Assembly (NCBI GenBank): GCA_031289755.1
Contig: JAITOU010000025.1
Location: 1 to 64,000, forward strand
DNA: 64,000 bases
Direction: 5' to 3'
Source of the DNA: Clostridiales bacterium
GTDB taxonomy: Bacteria; Bacillota; Clostridia; Christensenellales; JAISNN01
The translations under genes and the position numbers were made by a program. Under the pieces are notes generated by a model that was not told where the DNA came from, did no database searches, and was given only the letters and a program-made list of their open reading frames with translations. The stretch's first letter is position 1. Each line of letters starts with the position of its first letter. Shown in pieces: positions 31,263 to 39,882 of this stretch.

Positions 31263-32060
31263 TTGATTCTGCGGCATTTTTTTTGTATCAAAACAAGGGG
31301 GGCGTTCTTTACGGAAGGTTTAAAAGACGGCTTTGTCATCGTCATAAGCGGCAAAATGTCCGGCAGAATCGGTCGGTATATCGGCAACAAGATGGCGGAC
31401 AATCAAAAAGCCATGATATATTTCGGCTACGAAGGCGAAGAGCTGAGATATGCAAATTTTGCGGAGCTTCCGCATACAAGCGTCCAAAATGATTTCGGGC
31501 GCACGGAGCTTTTGAACCGTTTTTACAATTTGAAGCGCGACCTGAAAAAAATCGATTTACGCGGACACCCGACAATCAGAAATCATTCGGCTGACCATCG
31601 CAGCTTACTGAGCGAATACAACATGGTGCGTATGCTGATAAACGAATCTCTCGACATCAAGCACGTCGACCGTAACCGCACCGAAAGAAATATATTCATC
31701 TCATACGCGCCTAACGACGCGCTTTTTACTTATGATTTGATTTCCGATTTGGACGATTACAAATACAATGTCTGCGGCGATTCGCACGAATTACCGCCGT
31801 CAAAAAGTCTTTTGGAGAGCGTGACCGAACGGTGCGGAATTATTCTCTTTGTCCTGTCAAGGCATACCGACCGCGCCCGATTAAAAGCCGACTACACGTT
31901 TTTAAAAAAATACGCCGAAAACAACGAAACGTCCTTTAACATCGTCTTTATTCTCTCCGACAAACAAACCGCCGCTCCCGAATACGCCATGTCCGTCCTG
32001 GATTTTTCGGGAAAGGACGGCAAACGTTTTAACGAATTGCTTTATGTGCTGTCGATATAA
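31263..32060 (+). CDS. TIR-like domain protein, start unresolved
   Basis: The open frame begins at a TTG (31263) right after a stop codon and has no ribosome site; 265 codons. The N-terminal part holds a KOW-like segment, ISGKMSGRIGRYIGNKM, then AMIYFGYEGEEL. The C-terminal 125 residues look TIR-like: RNIFISYAPNDALFTYDLISDL, NVCGDSHELPPSKSLLESV, GIILFVLSRHTDRA and FNIVFILSDK (quoted in parts). The helix that carries the NADase Glu in active TIR domains (here RARLKADYTFL) has none, so enzymatic activity is doubtful. A G6 run at 31297-31302 and an ORF in another frame just upstream raise the possibility of a frameshift. Neighbouring genes are accessory in character. Confidence 0.55.
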   Translation: MILRHFFCIKTRGAFFTEGLKDGFVIVISGKMSGRIGRYIGNKMADNQKAMIYFGYEGEELRYANFAELPHTSVQNDFGRTELLNRFYNLKRDLKKIDLRGHPTIRNHSADHRSLLSEYNMVRMLINESLDIKHVDRNRTERNIFISYAPNDALFTYDLISDLDDYKYNVCGDSHELPPSKSLLESVTERCGIILFVLSRHTDRARLKADYTFLKKYAENNETSFNIVFILSDKQTAAPEYAMSVLDFSGKDGKRFNELLYVLSI

Positions 32061-32179
32061 ATAATTATAGCTTTTTATCCGTTGCATATAGGCGCGGATA
32101 TTTGCTTTATCTATGATATGATGATATACTTATTTTGAAACAAAACAAAACAACAAAATAAAATTAAGGAGTGGATATA

Positions 32180-32638
32180 ATGAAAAATTTAATTGTAGTT
32201 TATTCATATCATCACGGCAATACAAAAAAGCTTGCCGAAGTAATAGCAAAAGAAATAAATGCGCAAATTATTGAGTTGCCGCAAAGCGACGGCTTGTCTG
32301 CTGATTATGAAATTATCGGCTTTGGTGCCGGTATAGACAGCGGACATCACTACAAAGAGCTGTTGGAATATGCGGAAGAGCTGCCGCAAACGGACGGTAA
32401 AATAAAGGCATTTATTTTTTCTACGGCAGGAATATACAAAGAAAAGAAAACCTATAAGGACCATACACAATTACGCGATATACTTATAAAGAAAGGCTTT
32501 GAAATAATCGGCGAGTTTGCTTGTTCGGGTTTCGATACGAACAGTGTATTAAAACTTTTCGGCGGTATCAATAAAGAACACCCGAACGATAACGATTTGG
32601 ATAATGCAAAAACATTTGCAAAAAGTCTTATAAAATAG
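32180..32638 (+). CDS. Flavodoxin-family protein
   Basis: 152 residues from ATG 32180, 8 nt after AAGGAG; a GTG at 32171 overlaps that site and is rejected. The FMN phosphate loop is YSYHHGNTKKLAE (residues 8-20, replacing T-x-T-G-N-T), and GFGAGIDSGHHYKELLEYAE and FSTAGIYKEKK supply the isoalloxazine loops. A short-chain flavodoxin, cytoplasmic electron carrier or flavin reductase. Its codon use is A/T-rich like the next two genes. Confidence 0.85.
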   Translation: MKNLIVVYSYHHGNTKKLAEVIAKEINAQIIELPQSDGLSADYEIIGFGAGIDSGHHYKELLEYAEELPQTDGKIKAFIFSTAGIYKEKKTYKDHTQLRDILIKKGFEIIGEFACSGFDTNSVLKLFGGINKEHPNDNDLDNAKTFAKSLIK

Positions 32639-32838
32639 AATAGTCCTAAAAGTATATTAAAGACAACCCAACGGTAAAACTTTATAAAAATGGCGAGATA
32701 GAAAAATTTAAAAAAAGATTACAAATGTCCTGTTTATGGTTCTTAATTAACGAATGGAAGAAAGTTATGTTAAACCATAATTTGACCCCGATTATTAGAA
32801 TTGGCATAAACCACCTATTAAAGCAAAGGAACAAGAAA

Positions 32839-33876
32839 ATGAAAAAAGAAAGTAACAATTTGCCCACAATAAAAAATTCAACGGCGGAGTTTCTTATTTT
32901 TTCAAAGCAGTCCGGCGGAGATAATATTGAAGTCCGTGTGCAAGACGGCACTGTTTGGCTTACTCAAAAATTGATAGGCAAATTGTTTGATAAAACACCC
33001 GAAAACATTTTAACGCATTTGAAAAATATTTTTGCAAGCAACGAACTTGACGAAAATTCAGTTACTAAAAAATATTTAGTAACTGCCACAGACGGAAAGA
33101 ATTACAATACATTGCATTATAACCTTGACACAATTATTGCGGTTGGCTACCGTGTTAATTCAAACAAGGCAACCGATTTTAGAAAATGGGCAACAAGGGT
33201 TTTAAGCGATTTCACTTTGCACGGATATGTATTAGACAAAAAGCGTATGGAAAACGGAACATTTTTTGACGAAGACTATTTTGAAAGGTTGCTTGAAGAA
33301 GTCCGTGAAATTCGTTTGAGTGAACGCCGATTTTGGCAAAAAATAACGGATATTTATGCAACGGCTTTTAATTACGATGCCGGGTCGCAAACGACGAAAG
33401 ATTTTTTTGCAAAGGTTCAAAATAAGGTGCATTTTGCAGTTCATCATCAAACGGCATCCGAAGTGATTTATGATAGAGCGAACGCAGGCAAAGAAAATAT
33501 GGGTTTAACGGCTTGGGACAAAGCCCCAAACGGCAAAATTGTGAAAACCGATGTAACGATAGCAAAGAATTATTTAACCAAAGACGAGTTGGATAATTTG
33601 GCACAGATTGTTTCGGGTTATTTGGATATTGCCGAGCAACGGGCAAAAAGTAAAATCCCTATGGATATGGAAAGTTGGGCGAAGCATTTGGATATTGTTA
33701 TTTCGGCGAGTGGTAAAGATTTGTTGGAAAATGCAGGCAAAATCACACGAGAGCTGGCAAATGAAAAGGCTTACGGCGAGTTTGAAAAATATCGCCCAAT
33801 ACAAGATAAAACGTTTGCAAGCGATTATGATAAATACATTGAAGAAATAGTTAAAATAGATAAAAATAAAAAGTAA
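32839..33876 (+). CDS. RhuM-family protein
   Basis: 345 residues from ATG 32839, 8 nt after AAAGGA. Recognised by the RhuM pattern: VRVQDGTVWLTQKLIGKLFD, NILTHLKNIFASNEL, NYDAGSQTTKDFFAKVQNK, HFAVHHQTASEVIYDRANA and MGLTAW (quoted in pieces). The N-terminal half resembles a phage antirepressor/Bro-type DNA-binding region. RhuM genes came to notice on a Salmonella pathogenicity island and are common on mobile and defence islands; molecular function unknown. The frame stays open for 62 codons upstream of the start (from 32650). Low GC and mobile-type content suggest transfer. Confidence 0.85.
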   Translation: MKKESNNLPTIKNSTAEFLIFSKQSGGDNIEVRVQDGTVWLTQKLIGKLFDKTPENILTHLKNIFASNELDENSVTKKYLVTATDGKNYNTLHYNLDTIIAVGYRVNSNKATDFRKWATRVLSDFTLHGYVLDKKRMENGTFFDEDYFERLLEEVREIRLSERRFWQKITDIYATAFNYDAGSQTTKDFFAKVQNKVHFAVHHQTASEVIYDRANAGKENMGLTAWDKAPNGKIVKTDVTIAKNYLTKDELDNLAQIVSGYLDIAEQRAKSKIPMDMESWAKHLDIVISASGKDLLENAGKITRELANEKAYGEFEKYRPIQDKTFASDYDKYIEEIVKIDKNKK

Positions 33877-33983
33877 TTTTTTCTCGGCGCAGAGAAAAGC
33901 AGTGTCAATAAAGAACAATAATAAAAGAAGGAATTAAACAAAATAAATTACGGCTATTTGATTTCATTTTTTTATTTTTATGA

Positions 33984-33989
33984 TACAAT
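33984..33989 (+). promoter_or_regulatory. -10 box of the alkD-like gene, leaderless arrangement
   Basis: TACAAT at 33984-33989 with a weak -35 (TTTCAT, 16-bp spacer). The ATG follows after 6 nt (33996) and there is no Shine-Dalgarno. Confidence 0.55.
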
Positions 33990-33995
33990 ATTGCT

Positions 33996-34676
33996 ATGGA
34001 CGATATTATCAAAGCCTTGCAATCGCACGCAGACGAAGAATATAAAGAATTTAATTGCCGCCTTGTCAATGACAACGGTGTAAAATATATCGGTGTCCGT
34101 ACGCCGATTATAGATAAATTCGTAAAAGAAATCGCCAAAAGCGATTGGCAAGAGTTTATAAAGGCTTACGACAAAAATTATTATGAATTGCGGATTATAC
34201 ACGGCAAGTTGTTATCAAAAATAAAAATTGACTATTATGAGTTGATACAAATGCTCGACGAATTTTTACCGTATATTACTTCTTGGGCGATTTGCGACTG
34301 TTCAATCAAGCATTTCAAACAAATTGCGGGACACGAAACCGAATGTATTAAAATCGCAAAGCAATATACCGAAAGTGAAAATCAATTTGCGGTTCGTACC
34401 GGTTTGGGTTTGTTATTCGGCAATCTCATAAACGACAAATATATCGGCGAATTACTGACAATTTCAAAATCGGTAAAAAATGACGGATACTATGCCAAAA
34501 TGATGAATGCTTGGTTGATAGCGGAATGCTGTGCAAAATTTCCGCAAAAGGTTGAAGAATTATTGTCGGAACAAGTCCTTGACAAATTCACACAAAATAA
34601 AGCAATTCAAAAAATAAAGGAAAGCAATAAAATCGGCAAAGATTTAAAAGACAAGTTAGCGGAATATAAGATTTGA
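33996..34676 (+). CDS. DNA alkylation repair protein, AlkD-like HEAT-repeat family
   Basis: 226 residues, all-helical. The family pattern is visible: IGVRTPIIDKFVKEIAKSDW near the N-terminus, ELRIIHGKLLSKI, LPYITSWAICDCSIKHF (W and D contact the damaged base in AlkD) and YYAKMMNAWLIAECCAKFP. AlkD excises cationic N7- and N3-alkyl purines using a HEAT-like scaffold without base flipping. This shorter version is the type common in clostridia. A/T-rich, at the right end of the accessory stretch; no ribosome site, probable leaderless mRNA. Confidence 0.87.
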   Translation: MDDIIKALQSHADEEYKEFNCRLVNDNGVKYIGVRTPIIDKFVKEIAKSDWQEFIKAYDKNYYELRIIHGKLLSKIKIDYYELIQMLDEFLPYITSWAICDCSIKHFKQIAGHETECIKIAKQYTESENQFAVRTGLGLLFGNLINDKYIGELLTISKSVKNDGYYAKMMNAWLIAECCAKFPQKVEELLSEQVLDKFTQNKAIQKIKESNKIGKDLKDKLAEYKI

Positions 34677-34754
34677 TTTTTCGGTTGCTTTGAAACGATT
34701 TTTAAGTGTTTTTTAGGATAAAAGCGAAAAAAACAAAAATATTTGATATTTTGC

Positions 34755-34783
34755 TTGCAAATTTTATATCGATATGATAAGAT
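34755..34783 (+). promoter_or_regulatory. Promoter of rpsT
   Basis: TTGCAA (34755-34760), 17-bp spacer, TAAGAT (34778-34783). Confidence 0.6.
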
Positions 34784-34820
34784 ATTACGGTAAATTTAAA
34801 GGAATTTAAGGAGATAAATC

Positions 34821-35093
34821 GTGCCTCAGATTAAATCACAAATAAAGAGAGTAAAAATTACTGCAGTTGAAAACGCAAGAAACTCCGCCAAAAGAACCAG
34901 AGTAAAAAACATCGTCAAGAAGTACAACAACGCTATCGCGGCAAAGGAAACAGCGGTTGCAGAAGAGCTTCTCAAAGAGGTTATGAGCGTAGTCGAAAGC
35001 GCGTATCTCGACGGCATTTACAAGAGAAATACCGCTTCGAGAAAAATCGCAGAGCTTTCAAAAAAGCTTTCAGAACTCAAAAAGGCTAACTAA
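34821..35093 (+). CDS. rpsT: 30S ribosomal protein S20, GTG start
   Basis: 90 residues beginning MPQIKSQIKRVKITAVENAR, the S20 N-terminal signature, followed by NSAKRTRVKNIVKKY and the C-terminal GIYKRNTASRKIAELSKKL. The three-helix protein binds 16S rRNA early in 30S assembly. The start codon is GTG, preceded by AAGGAG; non-AUG starts of rpsT are known elsewhere and tie its translation to S20 level. Monocistronic, with its own promoter and terminator. Confidence 0.95.
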   Translation: MPQIKSQIKRVKITAVENARNSAKRTRVKNIVKKYNNAIAAKETAVAEELLKEVMSVVESAYLDGIYKRNTASRKIAELSKKLSELKKAN

Positions 35094-35130
35094 TAGCTTA
35101 GCTTAATTCACCGTAAATAATAAGGTTAAA

Positions 35131-35166
35131 AAATTCCCGTCGCATTAAAGCGGCAGGGAATTTTTA
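35131..35166 (+). terminator. Terminator of rpsT
   Basis: AAATTCCC (35131-35138) pairs with GGGAATTT (35156-35163), with an internal CGC/GCG continuation, followed by T residues. Confidence 0.8.
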
Positions 35167-35199
35167 TGCGTTAAAACTTAAAAAAAACTACTACTTTGC

Positions 35200-35238
35200 T
35201 GACAAAATAAAACCGTCAAGAATTATGTCTTGACGGTT
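35200..35238 (-). terminator. Terminator of the GH4 glycosidase gene
   Basis: AACCGTCAAG (35211-35220) and CTTGACGGTT (35229-35238) form a perfect 10-bp stem; the minus strand continues into TTTATTTTG. Confidence 0.75.
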
Positions 35239-35263
35239 ATTTGTTTTTTCGATTAAATTTTCC

Positions 35264-36574
35264 TTAGCGGTATTTAGGGAGATAATTGCCGTGAGCCTTG
35301 ATAAGGTCGTCGCAGAGCTTCCTGATATCGTCTAAGCTGAGAACGGACGACGTGTGGGGGTCCATAAAGCAAGCTTGATATATAAGGTCCTTTTTCTTTG
35401 TGCGGGCAGCCTCGACGGCGAGCAGCTGGGGATAGATATTAGAAGAGTTTAGGGCGGCGAGCTGTAAGGGGAGGTCGCCGATAAATTCGGGACGGACGCC
35501 CTTTGCGTCTACTTCTACGGGGACTTCCACGCAGGCTTCGTAAGGAAGATTTGTTATAATGCCGTTGTTGACTATGCTTGCGCCGAGCTTAAAGGCATAA
35601 TCCGTCTCGACGGCGTTTATTATGCGCGAAGCGTATTCATGCGACGGATTGTGCGGCTTGCTGAGATTTGCAAACTTGCTTTGAAGCTTCCAATCTATTA
35701 TTTGACGTCTGCAACGTCTTGGATATTCGTTGAGCGGTATCTTGTATTTGCGTATGAGATGATGATAGCCGGGCTTGATAAAGAAAGGATTGTATTCGGC
35801 ATTGTGTTCGGAGGACTCCGTGACATAATAGCCGAATTCTTGCATCAGCTTGTGGCGTACGCGGTCGCGGTTGTGAAATTTGAGATAGTCGCCTGAAAGC
35901 GAACGGCGTTTGATTTCGGGATAAAGGTCGTTGCCTTGCGCGTCGGTGATTTTTAGAAGCCAAGCCATGTGATTGATACCGGCGATGAGCGTATCGCAAT
36001 CGTTGATTTGGTCGCCCATATTGACGCCGTCCAAAAGGTTTGCCGCGCATACCTGTACGCTGTGGCAAAGTCCGAGCGTGTAAGGGTGAAGATATCTCTG
36101 CATATATCCCGTGAGCATAGCCATAGGATTTGTATAATTTAAAAACAAAGCGTTCGGGCATACCTCGTACATATCTTCGGCGAAGTCTTCGAGAACGGGA
36201 ATGGTACGCAGTGCGCGGAAAATACCGCCGACGCCCATAGTATCGCCGATTGTCTGTTGAAGAGAGTACTTTCTCGGAAACTTAAAATCAATGACAGTTG
36301 ACGGCTTGTAGCCGCCGACTTGTATAGCATTGATAACGTATTTGGCGTCGCGAAGAGCTTCCTTGCGATTTTCCGCGCCGCAATACGCCTTGATGACGGC
36401 GCGGTCTCCGGTCGAACGGTTTAAAAGATTGAGTATATTAACCGATTCGGCAAGACGCTTCGCGTCGATGTCGTACAACGCCACTTCAAAATTTTCGGGT
36501 AAAATTTGCATACAGTCGTTCATAATATTTCTTACAAAGACCGTGCTGCCCGCACCCATAAAGGCAATTTTCAT
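35264..36574 (-). CDS. Glycoside hydrolase family 4 (alpha-glucosidase/alpha-galactosidase, MelA/AglA type)
   Basis: 436 residues from ATG 36574, 10 nt after GGAG. The NAD-binding Rossmann motif is MKIAFMGAGSTVFVRN; the Mn2+ ligands of the family correspond to C170 (LCHSVQVC, H171 adjacent) and H202 (GINHMAWLL). GH4 enzymes oxidise C3 of the sugar with bound NAD and cleave by elimination, accepting alpha-linked or phosphorylated substrates. The CHS motif is that of the AglA/MelA branch. No sugar transporter is in the same operon. Strong promoter at 36606-36634. Confidence 0.9.
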   Translation of the reverse strand: MKIAFMGAGSTVFVRNIMNDCMQILPENFEVALYDIDAKRLAESVNILNLLNRSTGDRAVIKAYCGAENRKEALRDAKYVINAIQVGGYKPSTVIDFKFPRKYSLQQTIGDTMGVGGIFRALRTIPVLEDFAEDMYEVCPNALFLNYTNPMAMLTGYMQRYLHPYTLGLCHSVQVCAANLLDGVNMGDQINDCDTLIAGINHMAWLLKITDAQGNDLYPEIKRRSLSGDYLKFHNRDRVRHKLMQEFGYYVTESSEHNAEYNPFFIKPGYHHLIRKYKIPLNEYPRRCRRQIIDWKLQSKFANLSKPHNPSHEYASRIINAVETDYAFKLGASIVNNGIITNLPYEACVEVPVEVDAKGVRPEFIGDLPLQLAALNSSNIYPQLLAVEAARTKKKDLIYQACFMDPHTSSVLSLDDIRKLCDDLIKAHGNYLPKYR

Positions 36575-36605
36575 AACTTTCAACTCCAAAATACGTATTT
36601 AAACT

Positions 36606-36634
36606 ATTATAGTACAAAAAGCGAAAAATGTCAA
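36606..36634 (-). promoter_or_regulatory. Consensus promoter of the GH4 gene
   Basis: Minus strand TTGACA (36634-36629), 17-bp spacer, TATAAT (36611-36606): full consensus. Confidence 0.85.
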
Positions 36635-36776
36635 TACATAATCTCTTCAATTATATTGCGATAATAATAATTAATATATGTAAGATAGCAAAGTATATTT
36701 TACGGCAATAAAAAAGGCGCATATTGACGGCATTTTAAAAAAAATAAATTCAGACGAAATATTTAGTATAATAGTA

Positions 36777-36860
36777 TTGCAAAAAGAATAAAATCATTAT
36801 ATAATATACATATAAAAGCCAACGGCAAACAAAGCGGATACATTTACATATGTGATGTTT
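36777..36860 (+). promoter_or_regulatory. Promoter and leader of galU
   Basis: TTGCAA (36777-36782), 17-bp spacer, TATAAT (36800-36805). The leader of about 100 nt continues to 36910 and contains ACGGTGC/GCGCCGT (about 36865-36881), a 7-bp hairpin with one wobble. The rest of the 336-bp gap between the GH4 and galU start codons is A/T-rich and shows no ORF. Confidence 0.65.
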
Positions 36861-36910
36861 TTACGGTGCTATGCGCCGTATTGCTTGCCTTTATTTTTAA
36901 GGAAATATCT

Positions 36911-37786
36911 ATGAATAATCTGACTGTAAAAAAAGCGGTGATTCCTGCCGCCGGCTTCGGAACTCGTTTTTTGCCCGTAACAAAGTCCGTTCCAAAAGAA
37001 ATGCTTCCGATTGTCGACAAGCCGGCTATCCAATACATAGTCGAAGAAGCCGTCGAATCGGGCATCAAAGAAATACTCATTATCCTGAGCCGCTCAAAAA
37101 AATGTATCGAAGACCATTTTGACACTTCTTGCGAATTAGAGTATTTTTTAAAAAAACACAACAAAATCGAAGAATTAAAAGTCATTTCTATGGCTCACAT
37201 CGAAGCTGAGATTACATATTTACGCCAAAAAGAAATGCGCGGCTCCGGCGCGGCTATCGGTCTGGCAAAAAACTTTTCAAACGGCGAGCCTTTCGCGGTG
37301 CTTTTCGGCGACGACGTGATATTTAACCGCACAAAGCCTTGTCTAAAACAGCTTATCGAAGCCTACGAAAACACCCGTCTGTCGATAATCGGCGTTCAGC
37401 CCGTCGATGACGAAACGGCTATGAAATGCGGCGTCATCAAAAAAGGCGCGGTAAAGGGTCGTTATACCGAGATAAAGGGCATTGTAGAGAAGCCTAAGGA
37501 CAAGCTCTCTATGCCGTCAAATCTGGCAAGCTTGGGGCGTTTTATCGTGACCCCGGATATCTTTGACGCTTTGGAACGCACGCCGCTCAGAAATAACGAG
37601 GTCTTCCTGACCGACGCTTTGGATATAGTAGCCAAAGAAGCAGGCGCGTATGCCTACGAGTTCGAGGGCGACAGATACGACATCGGCGACAAGACCGGCT
37701 TTATCATCGCCAACATCGAATACGGTCTGCGCGACAAAAGCACTCGCGAAAAGCTCGAACAATATCTTAAACGGTACAATAAATAA
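36911..37786 (+). CDS. galU: UTP-glucose-1-phosphate uridylyltransferase
   Basis: 291 residues from ATG 36911, preceded by AAGGAAA; an in-frame ATG at 36866 has no ribosome site. The nucleotidyl-transferase motif KAVIPAAGFGTRFLPVTKS, then PKEMLPIVDKPAIQYIVEEA, FGDDVIF, and the GalU-specific GIVEKPK and GRFIVTPDIF are present. It makes UDP-glucose for wall, capsule or glycolipid synthesis. It stands alone here. Confidence 0.94.
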   Translation: MNNLTVKKAVIPAAGFGTRFLPVTKSVPKEMLPIVDKPAIQYIVEEAVESGIKEILIILSRSKKCIEDHFDTSCELEYFLKKHNKIEELKVISMAHIEAEITYLRQKEMRGSGAAIGLAKNFSNGEPFAVLFGDDVIFNRTKPCLKQLIEAYENTRLSIIGVQPVDDETAMKCGVIKKGAVKGRYTEIKGIVEKPKDKLSMPSNLASLGRFIVTPDIFDALERTPLRNNEVFLTDALDIVAKEAGAYAYEFEGDRYDIGDKTGFIIANIEYGLRDKSTREKLEQYLKRYNK

Positions 37787-37889
37787 TAAAACGAACGGCA
37801 ACAATTTCACACTCATATTGCCGTACGCAAAAACAATAAATTAAAGCACATAAATTACCGCCGCTAAAAACAACAAAGGAGTAACGACA

Positions 37890-38432
37890 ATGAAAGAATT
37901 AAAGGGTTCAAAAACGGAAGCAAATCTTTTGATTGCTTTTTCGGGTGAAAGCATGGCTGTGAATAAATATACTTATTATTCGAGTCAGGCAAAAAAGGAC
38001 GGCTATGAGCAAATCGCCGCTATTTTTGCCGAAACCGCAAAAAACGAACAGGAACACGCGAAGCTTTGGTTTAAGGCTTTGCATAACGGCAGAATGCCTG
38101 ATTCGACGACAAATCTAAAAGACGCTGCCGACGGTGAAAATTACGAATGGACTCAAATGTATTACGAATTTGAAAAGACCGCAAGGGAAGAAGGCTTCGA
38201 CAACTTGGCGGCTCTGTTTGCCGGAGTGGCAAAGGTCGAAAAGACCCATGAAGAGCGATACAAAAAGCTCATCGCCAATATCCAAACGGAACAGGTCTTT
38301 AAAAAGGAAGAGCAAAAGGCATGGCAATGCAGAAACTGCGGTCACATACATTACGGCGACGAAGCTCCCGAAAGATGTCCCGTCTGTTCTCATCCGAAAG
38401 CCTATTTTGAAATCTTCGCGTCAAATTATTAA
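37890..38432 (+). CDS. Rubrerythrin
   Basis: 180 residues. The N-terminal ferritin-like diiron domain shows [15 protein letters not shown] and [11 protein letters not shown], then [11 protein letters not shown] and [12 protein letters not shown], giving the Glu/His ligands. The C-terminal rubredoxin domain has [12 protein letters not shown] and [11 protein letters not shown] (two CxxC). It reduces hydrogen peroxide with electrons from a rubredoxin or NADH chain and protects anaerobes from oxygen. AAAGGAG precedes the ATG. Confidence 0.95.
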   Translation: MKELKGSKTEANLLIAFSGESMAVNKYTYYSSQAKKDGYEQIAAIFAETAKNEQEHAKLWFKALHNGRMPDSTTNLKDAADGENYEWTQMYYEFEKTAREEGFDNLAALFAGVAKVEKTHEERYKKLIANIQTEQVFKKEEQKAWQCRNCGHIHYGDEAPERCPVCSHPKAYFEIFASNY

Positions 38433-38689
38433 TCGGCATCAAATAGTGAAGTAGGTTTTGAGAGAAAACCGATACAAAATTTACGCTTGTTTTTATAAGA
38501 CTTATCGGAAGTATTATACAAACGGGCGTTTTTTATAGTATTACGACGCGATTTTATCAATGGGAGCAATTTAATGGCGGCATATCGACCTACTTGTTAA
38601 AAAAGTAACGAATTTTCTTGACTTTTTCGGACGGCTATTATATCATATTAATCAAAATACAGATAAACTTACGGAGTGGTTAAGACGAT
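38433..38689 (+). promoter_or_regulatory. Intergenic region with nested pairing and the EIIC promoter
   Basis: Promoter TTGACT (38618-38623), 17-bp spacer, TATCAT (38641-38646) for the EIIC gene. Upstream of it AAGTAGGT (38449-38456) can pair with ACCTACTT (38588-38595), enclosing CCGATA (38469-38474)/TATCGG (38503-38508). No ORF with a ribosome site is seen. Confidence 0.45.
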
Positions 38690-39841
38690 ATGACGGACGG
38701 CAAAATTAATGACGGCAAATTTGCGGCAGGAATCAAGAAATGGGCGAAAAGGTGGTTTATCGAAGCCTTCGGCGGAATGGCACAAGGTCTGTTTGCTACG
38801 CTCATAATCGGAACGATTATCGAACAAATAGGTAAATTATTCGGAGATAACGCCTTCGGACGTACTCTTCAAGTCGCCGGAATCATCGCTCAAAGGCTCA
38901 TGGGGGCGGGCATAGGCGCGGGTATCGCTTATTCGTTAAAGGCAAATAAGCTCATAGTATTCTCGGCGGCAGTAGCCGGAATAATCGGAGCGTACGCGGG
39001 CGCGGCTTATACGAGCGGAGTGAGCGGCTTTTACGGTAGCGCGACGCTTGCAATATCTGGTACTACTATGTCGCTGACAGGTCCGGGCAATCCTATCGGA
39101 GCATATTTGGCGGCGATAATATCGATAGAAGTCGCTTCCTTGATAGCCGGAAAAACCAAGCTCGACATAATACTTTTACCGCTTGTGACGATTTTTGCCG
39201 CAGTTTTGACGGCGACGCTGTTGTGTCCGCCCGTCATAACGGTAGTCAATTCTCTCGGAAAGGCTATCGCTTTGGCGACGGGCGCGCAAAGCTTCATCAT
39301 GGGAATAATCATAGCGGTCGTCATGGGCATTTTGCTCACTCTGCCGACGAGCAGCGCGGCTATGTGGATAGCCGTCGCAGGCGGCGCAATGGCAACCGAC
39401 CCGAATATGCAGCTTGCCGGAGCGGCGGCAGCAGTCGGGTGTGCGGCGCATATGGTTGGCTTTGCCGTGGCGAGTTTTAGAGATAACGGAGTCGGCGGTC
39501 TTGTGTCGCAAGGACTCGGAACGAGTATGCTTCAAATTCCTAACCTTATGAAAAAACCCGTCATCATGCTTCCGGCAATAGCGGCGAGCATAATAGTCGG
39601 GCCGCTTGCCACAACAGTTTTTAAACTCTTCTGTTCGCCGTCGGGCGGCGGCATGGGAACGTCTGGCTTGGTAGGGGTTATCGCAACGGTGACGACGTCT
39701 GCGGAACGGGGAGTATCGCCGCTCGCTATCGGCTTGGGAATAGCGTTGCTCTTCTTTATAATTCCGGCGGTCGTTTCGTTTATCGTCAGTGAGTTATTGA
39801 GAAAGAAAGGCATAATCAAGCCCGGAGATATGAAAATTTAA
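38690..39841 (+). CDS. PTS EIIC-type membrane protein (PTS_EIIC_2), orphan
   Basis: 383 residues with about ten membrane segments. The start of the domain, WFIEAFGGMAQGLFATLIIGT, and the Gly-rich blocks GPGNPIGAYLAAI and TSSAAMWIAVAGGAMATDPN correspond to the PF13303 EIIC family. These proteins resemble sugar-transporting PTS subunits but usually lack EIIA and EIIB partners and the phosphorylation sites; none are encoded here, so true PTS transport is unproven. It lies 41 nt upstream of malQ, presumably co-transcribed, which hints at a carbohydrate link. Confidence 0.8.
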   Translation: MTDGKINDGKFAAGIKKWAKRWFIEAFGGMAQGLFATLIIGTIIEQIGKLFGDNAFGRTLQVAGIIAQRLMGAGIGAGIAYSLKANKLIVFSAAVAGIIGAYAGAAYTSGVSGFYGSATLAISGTTMSLTGPGNPIGAYLAAIISIEVASLIAGKTKLDIILLPLVTIFAAVLTATLLCPPVITVVNSLGKAIALATGAQSFIMGIIIAVVMGILLTLPTSSAAMWIAVAGGAMATDPNMQLAGAAAAVGCAAHMVGFAVASFRDNGVGGLVSQGLGTSMLQIPNLMKKPVIMLPAIAASIIVGPLATTVFKLFCSPSGGGMGTSGLVGVIATVTTSAERGVSPLAIGLGIALLFFIIPAVVSFIVSELLRKKGIIKPGDMKI

Positions 39842-39882
39842 CTACAACATTTAGATGACGGAGCGTTTAAAGAGGTAATAAT

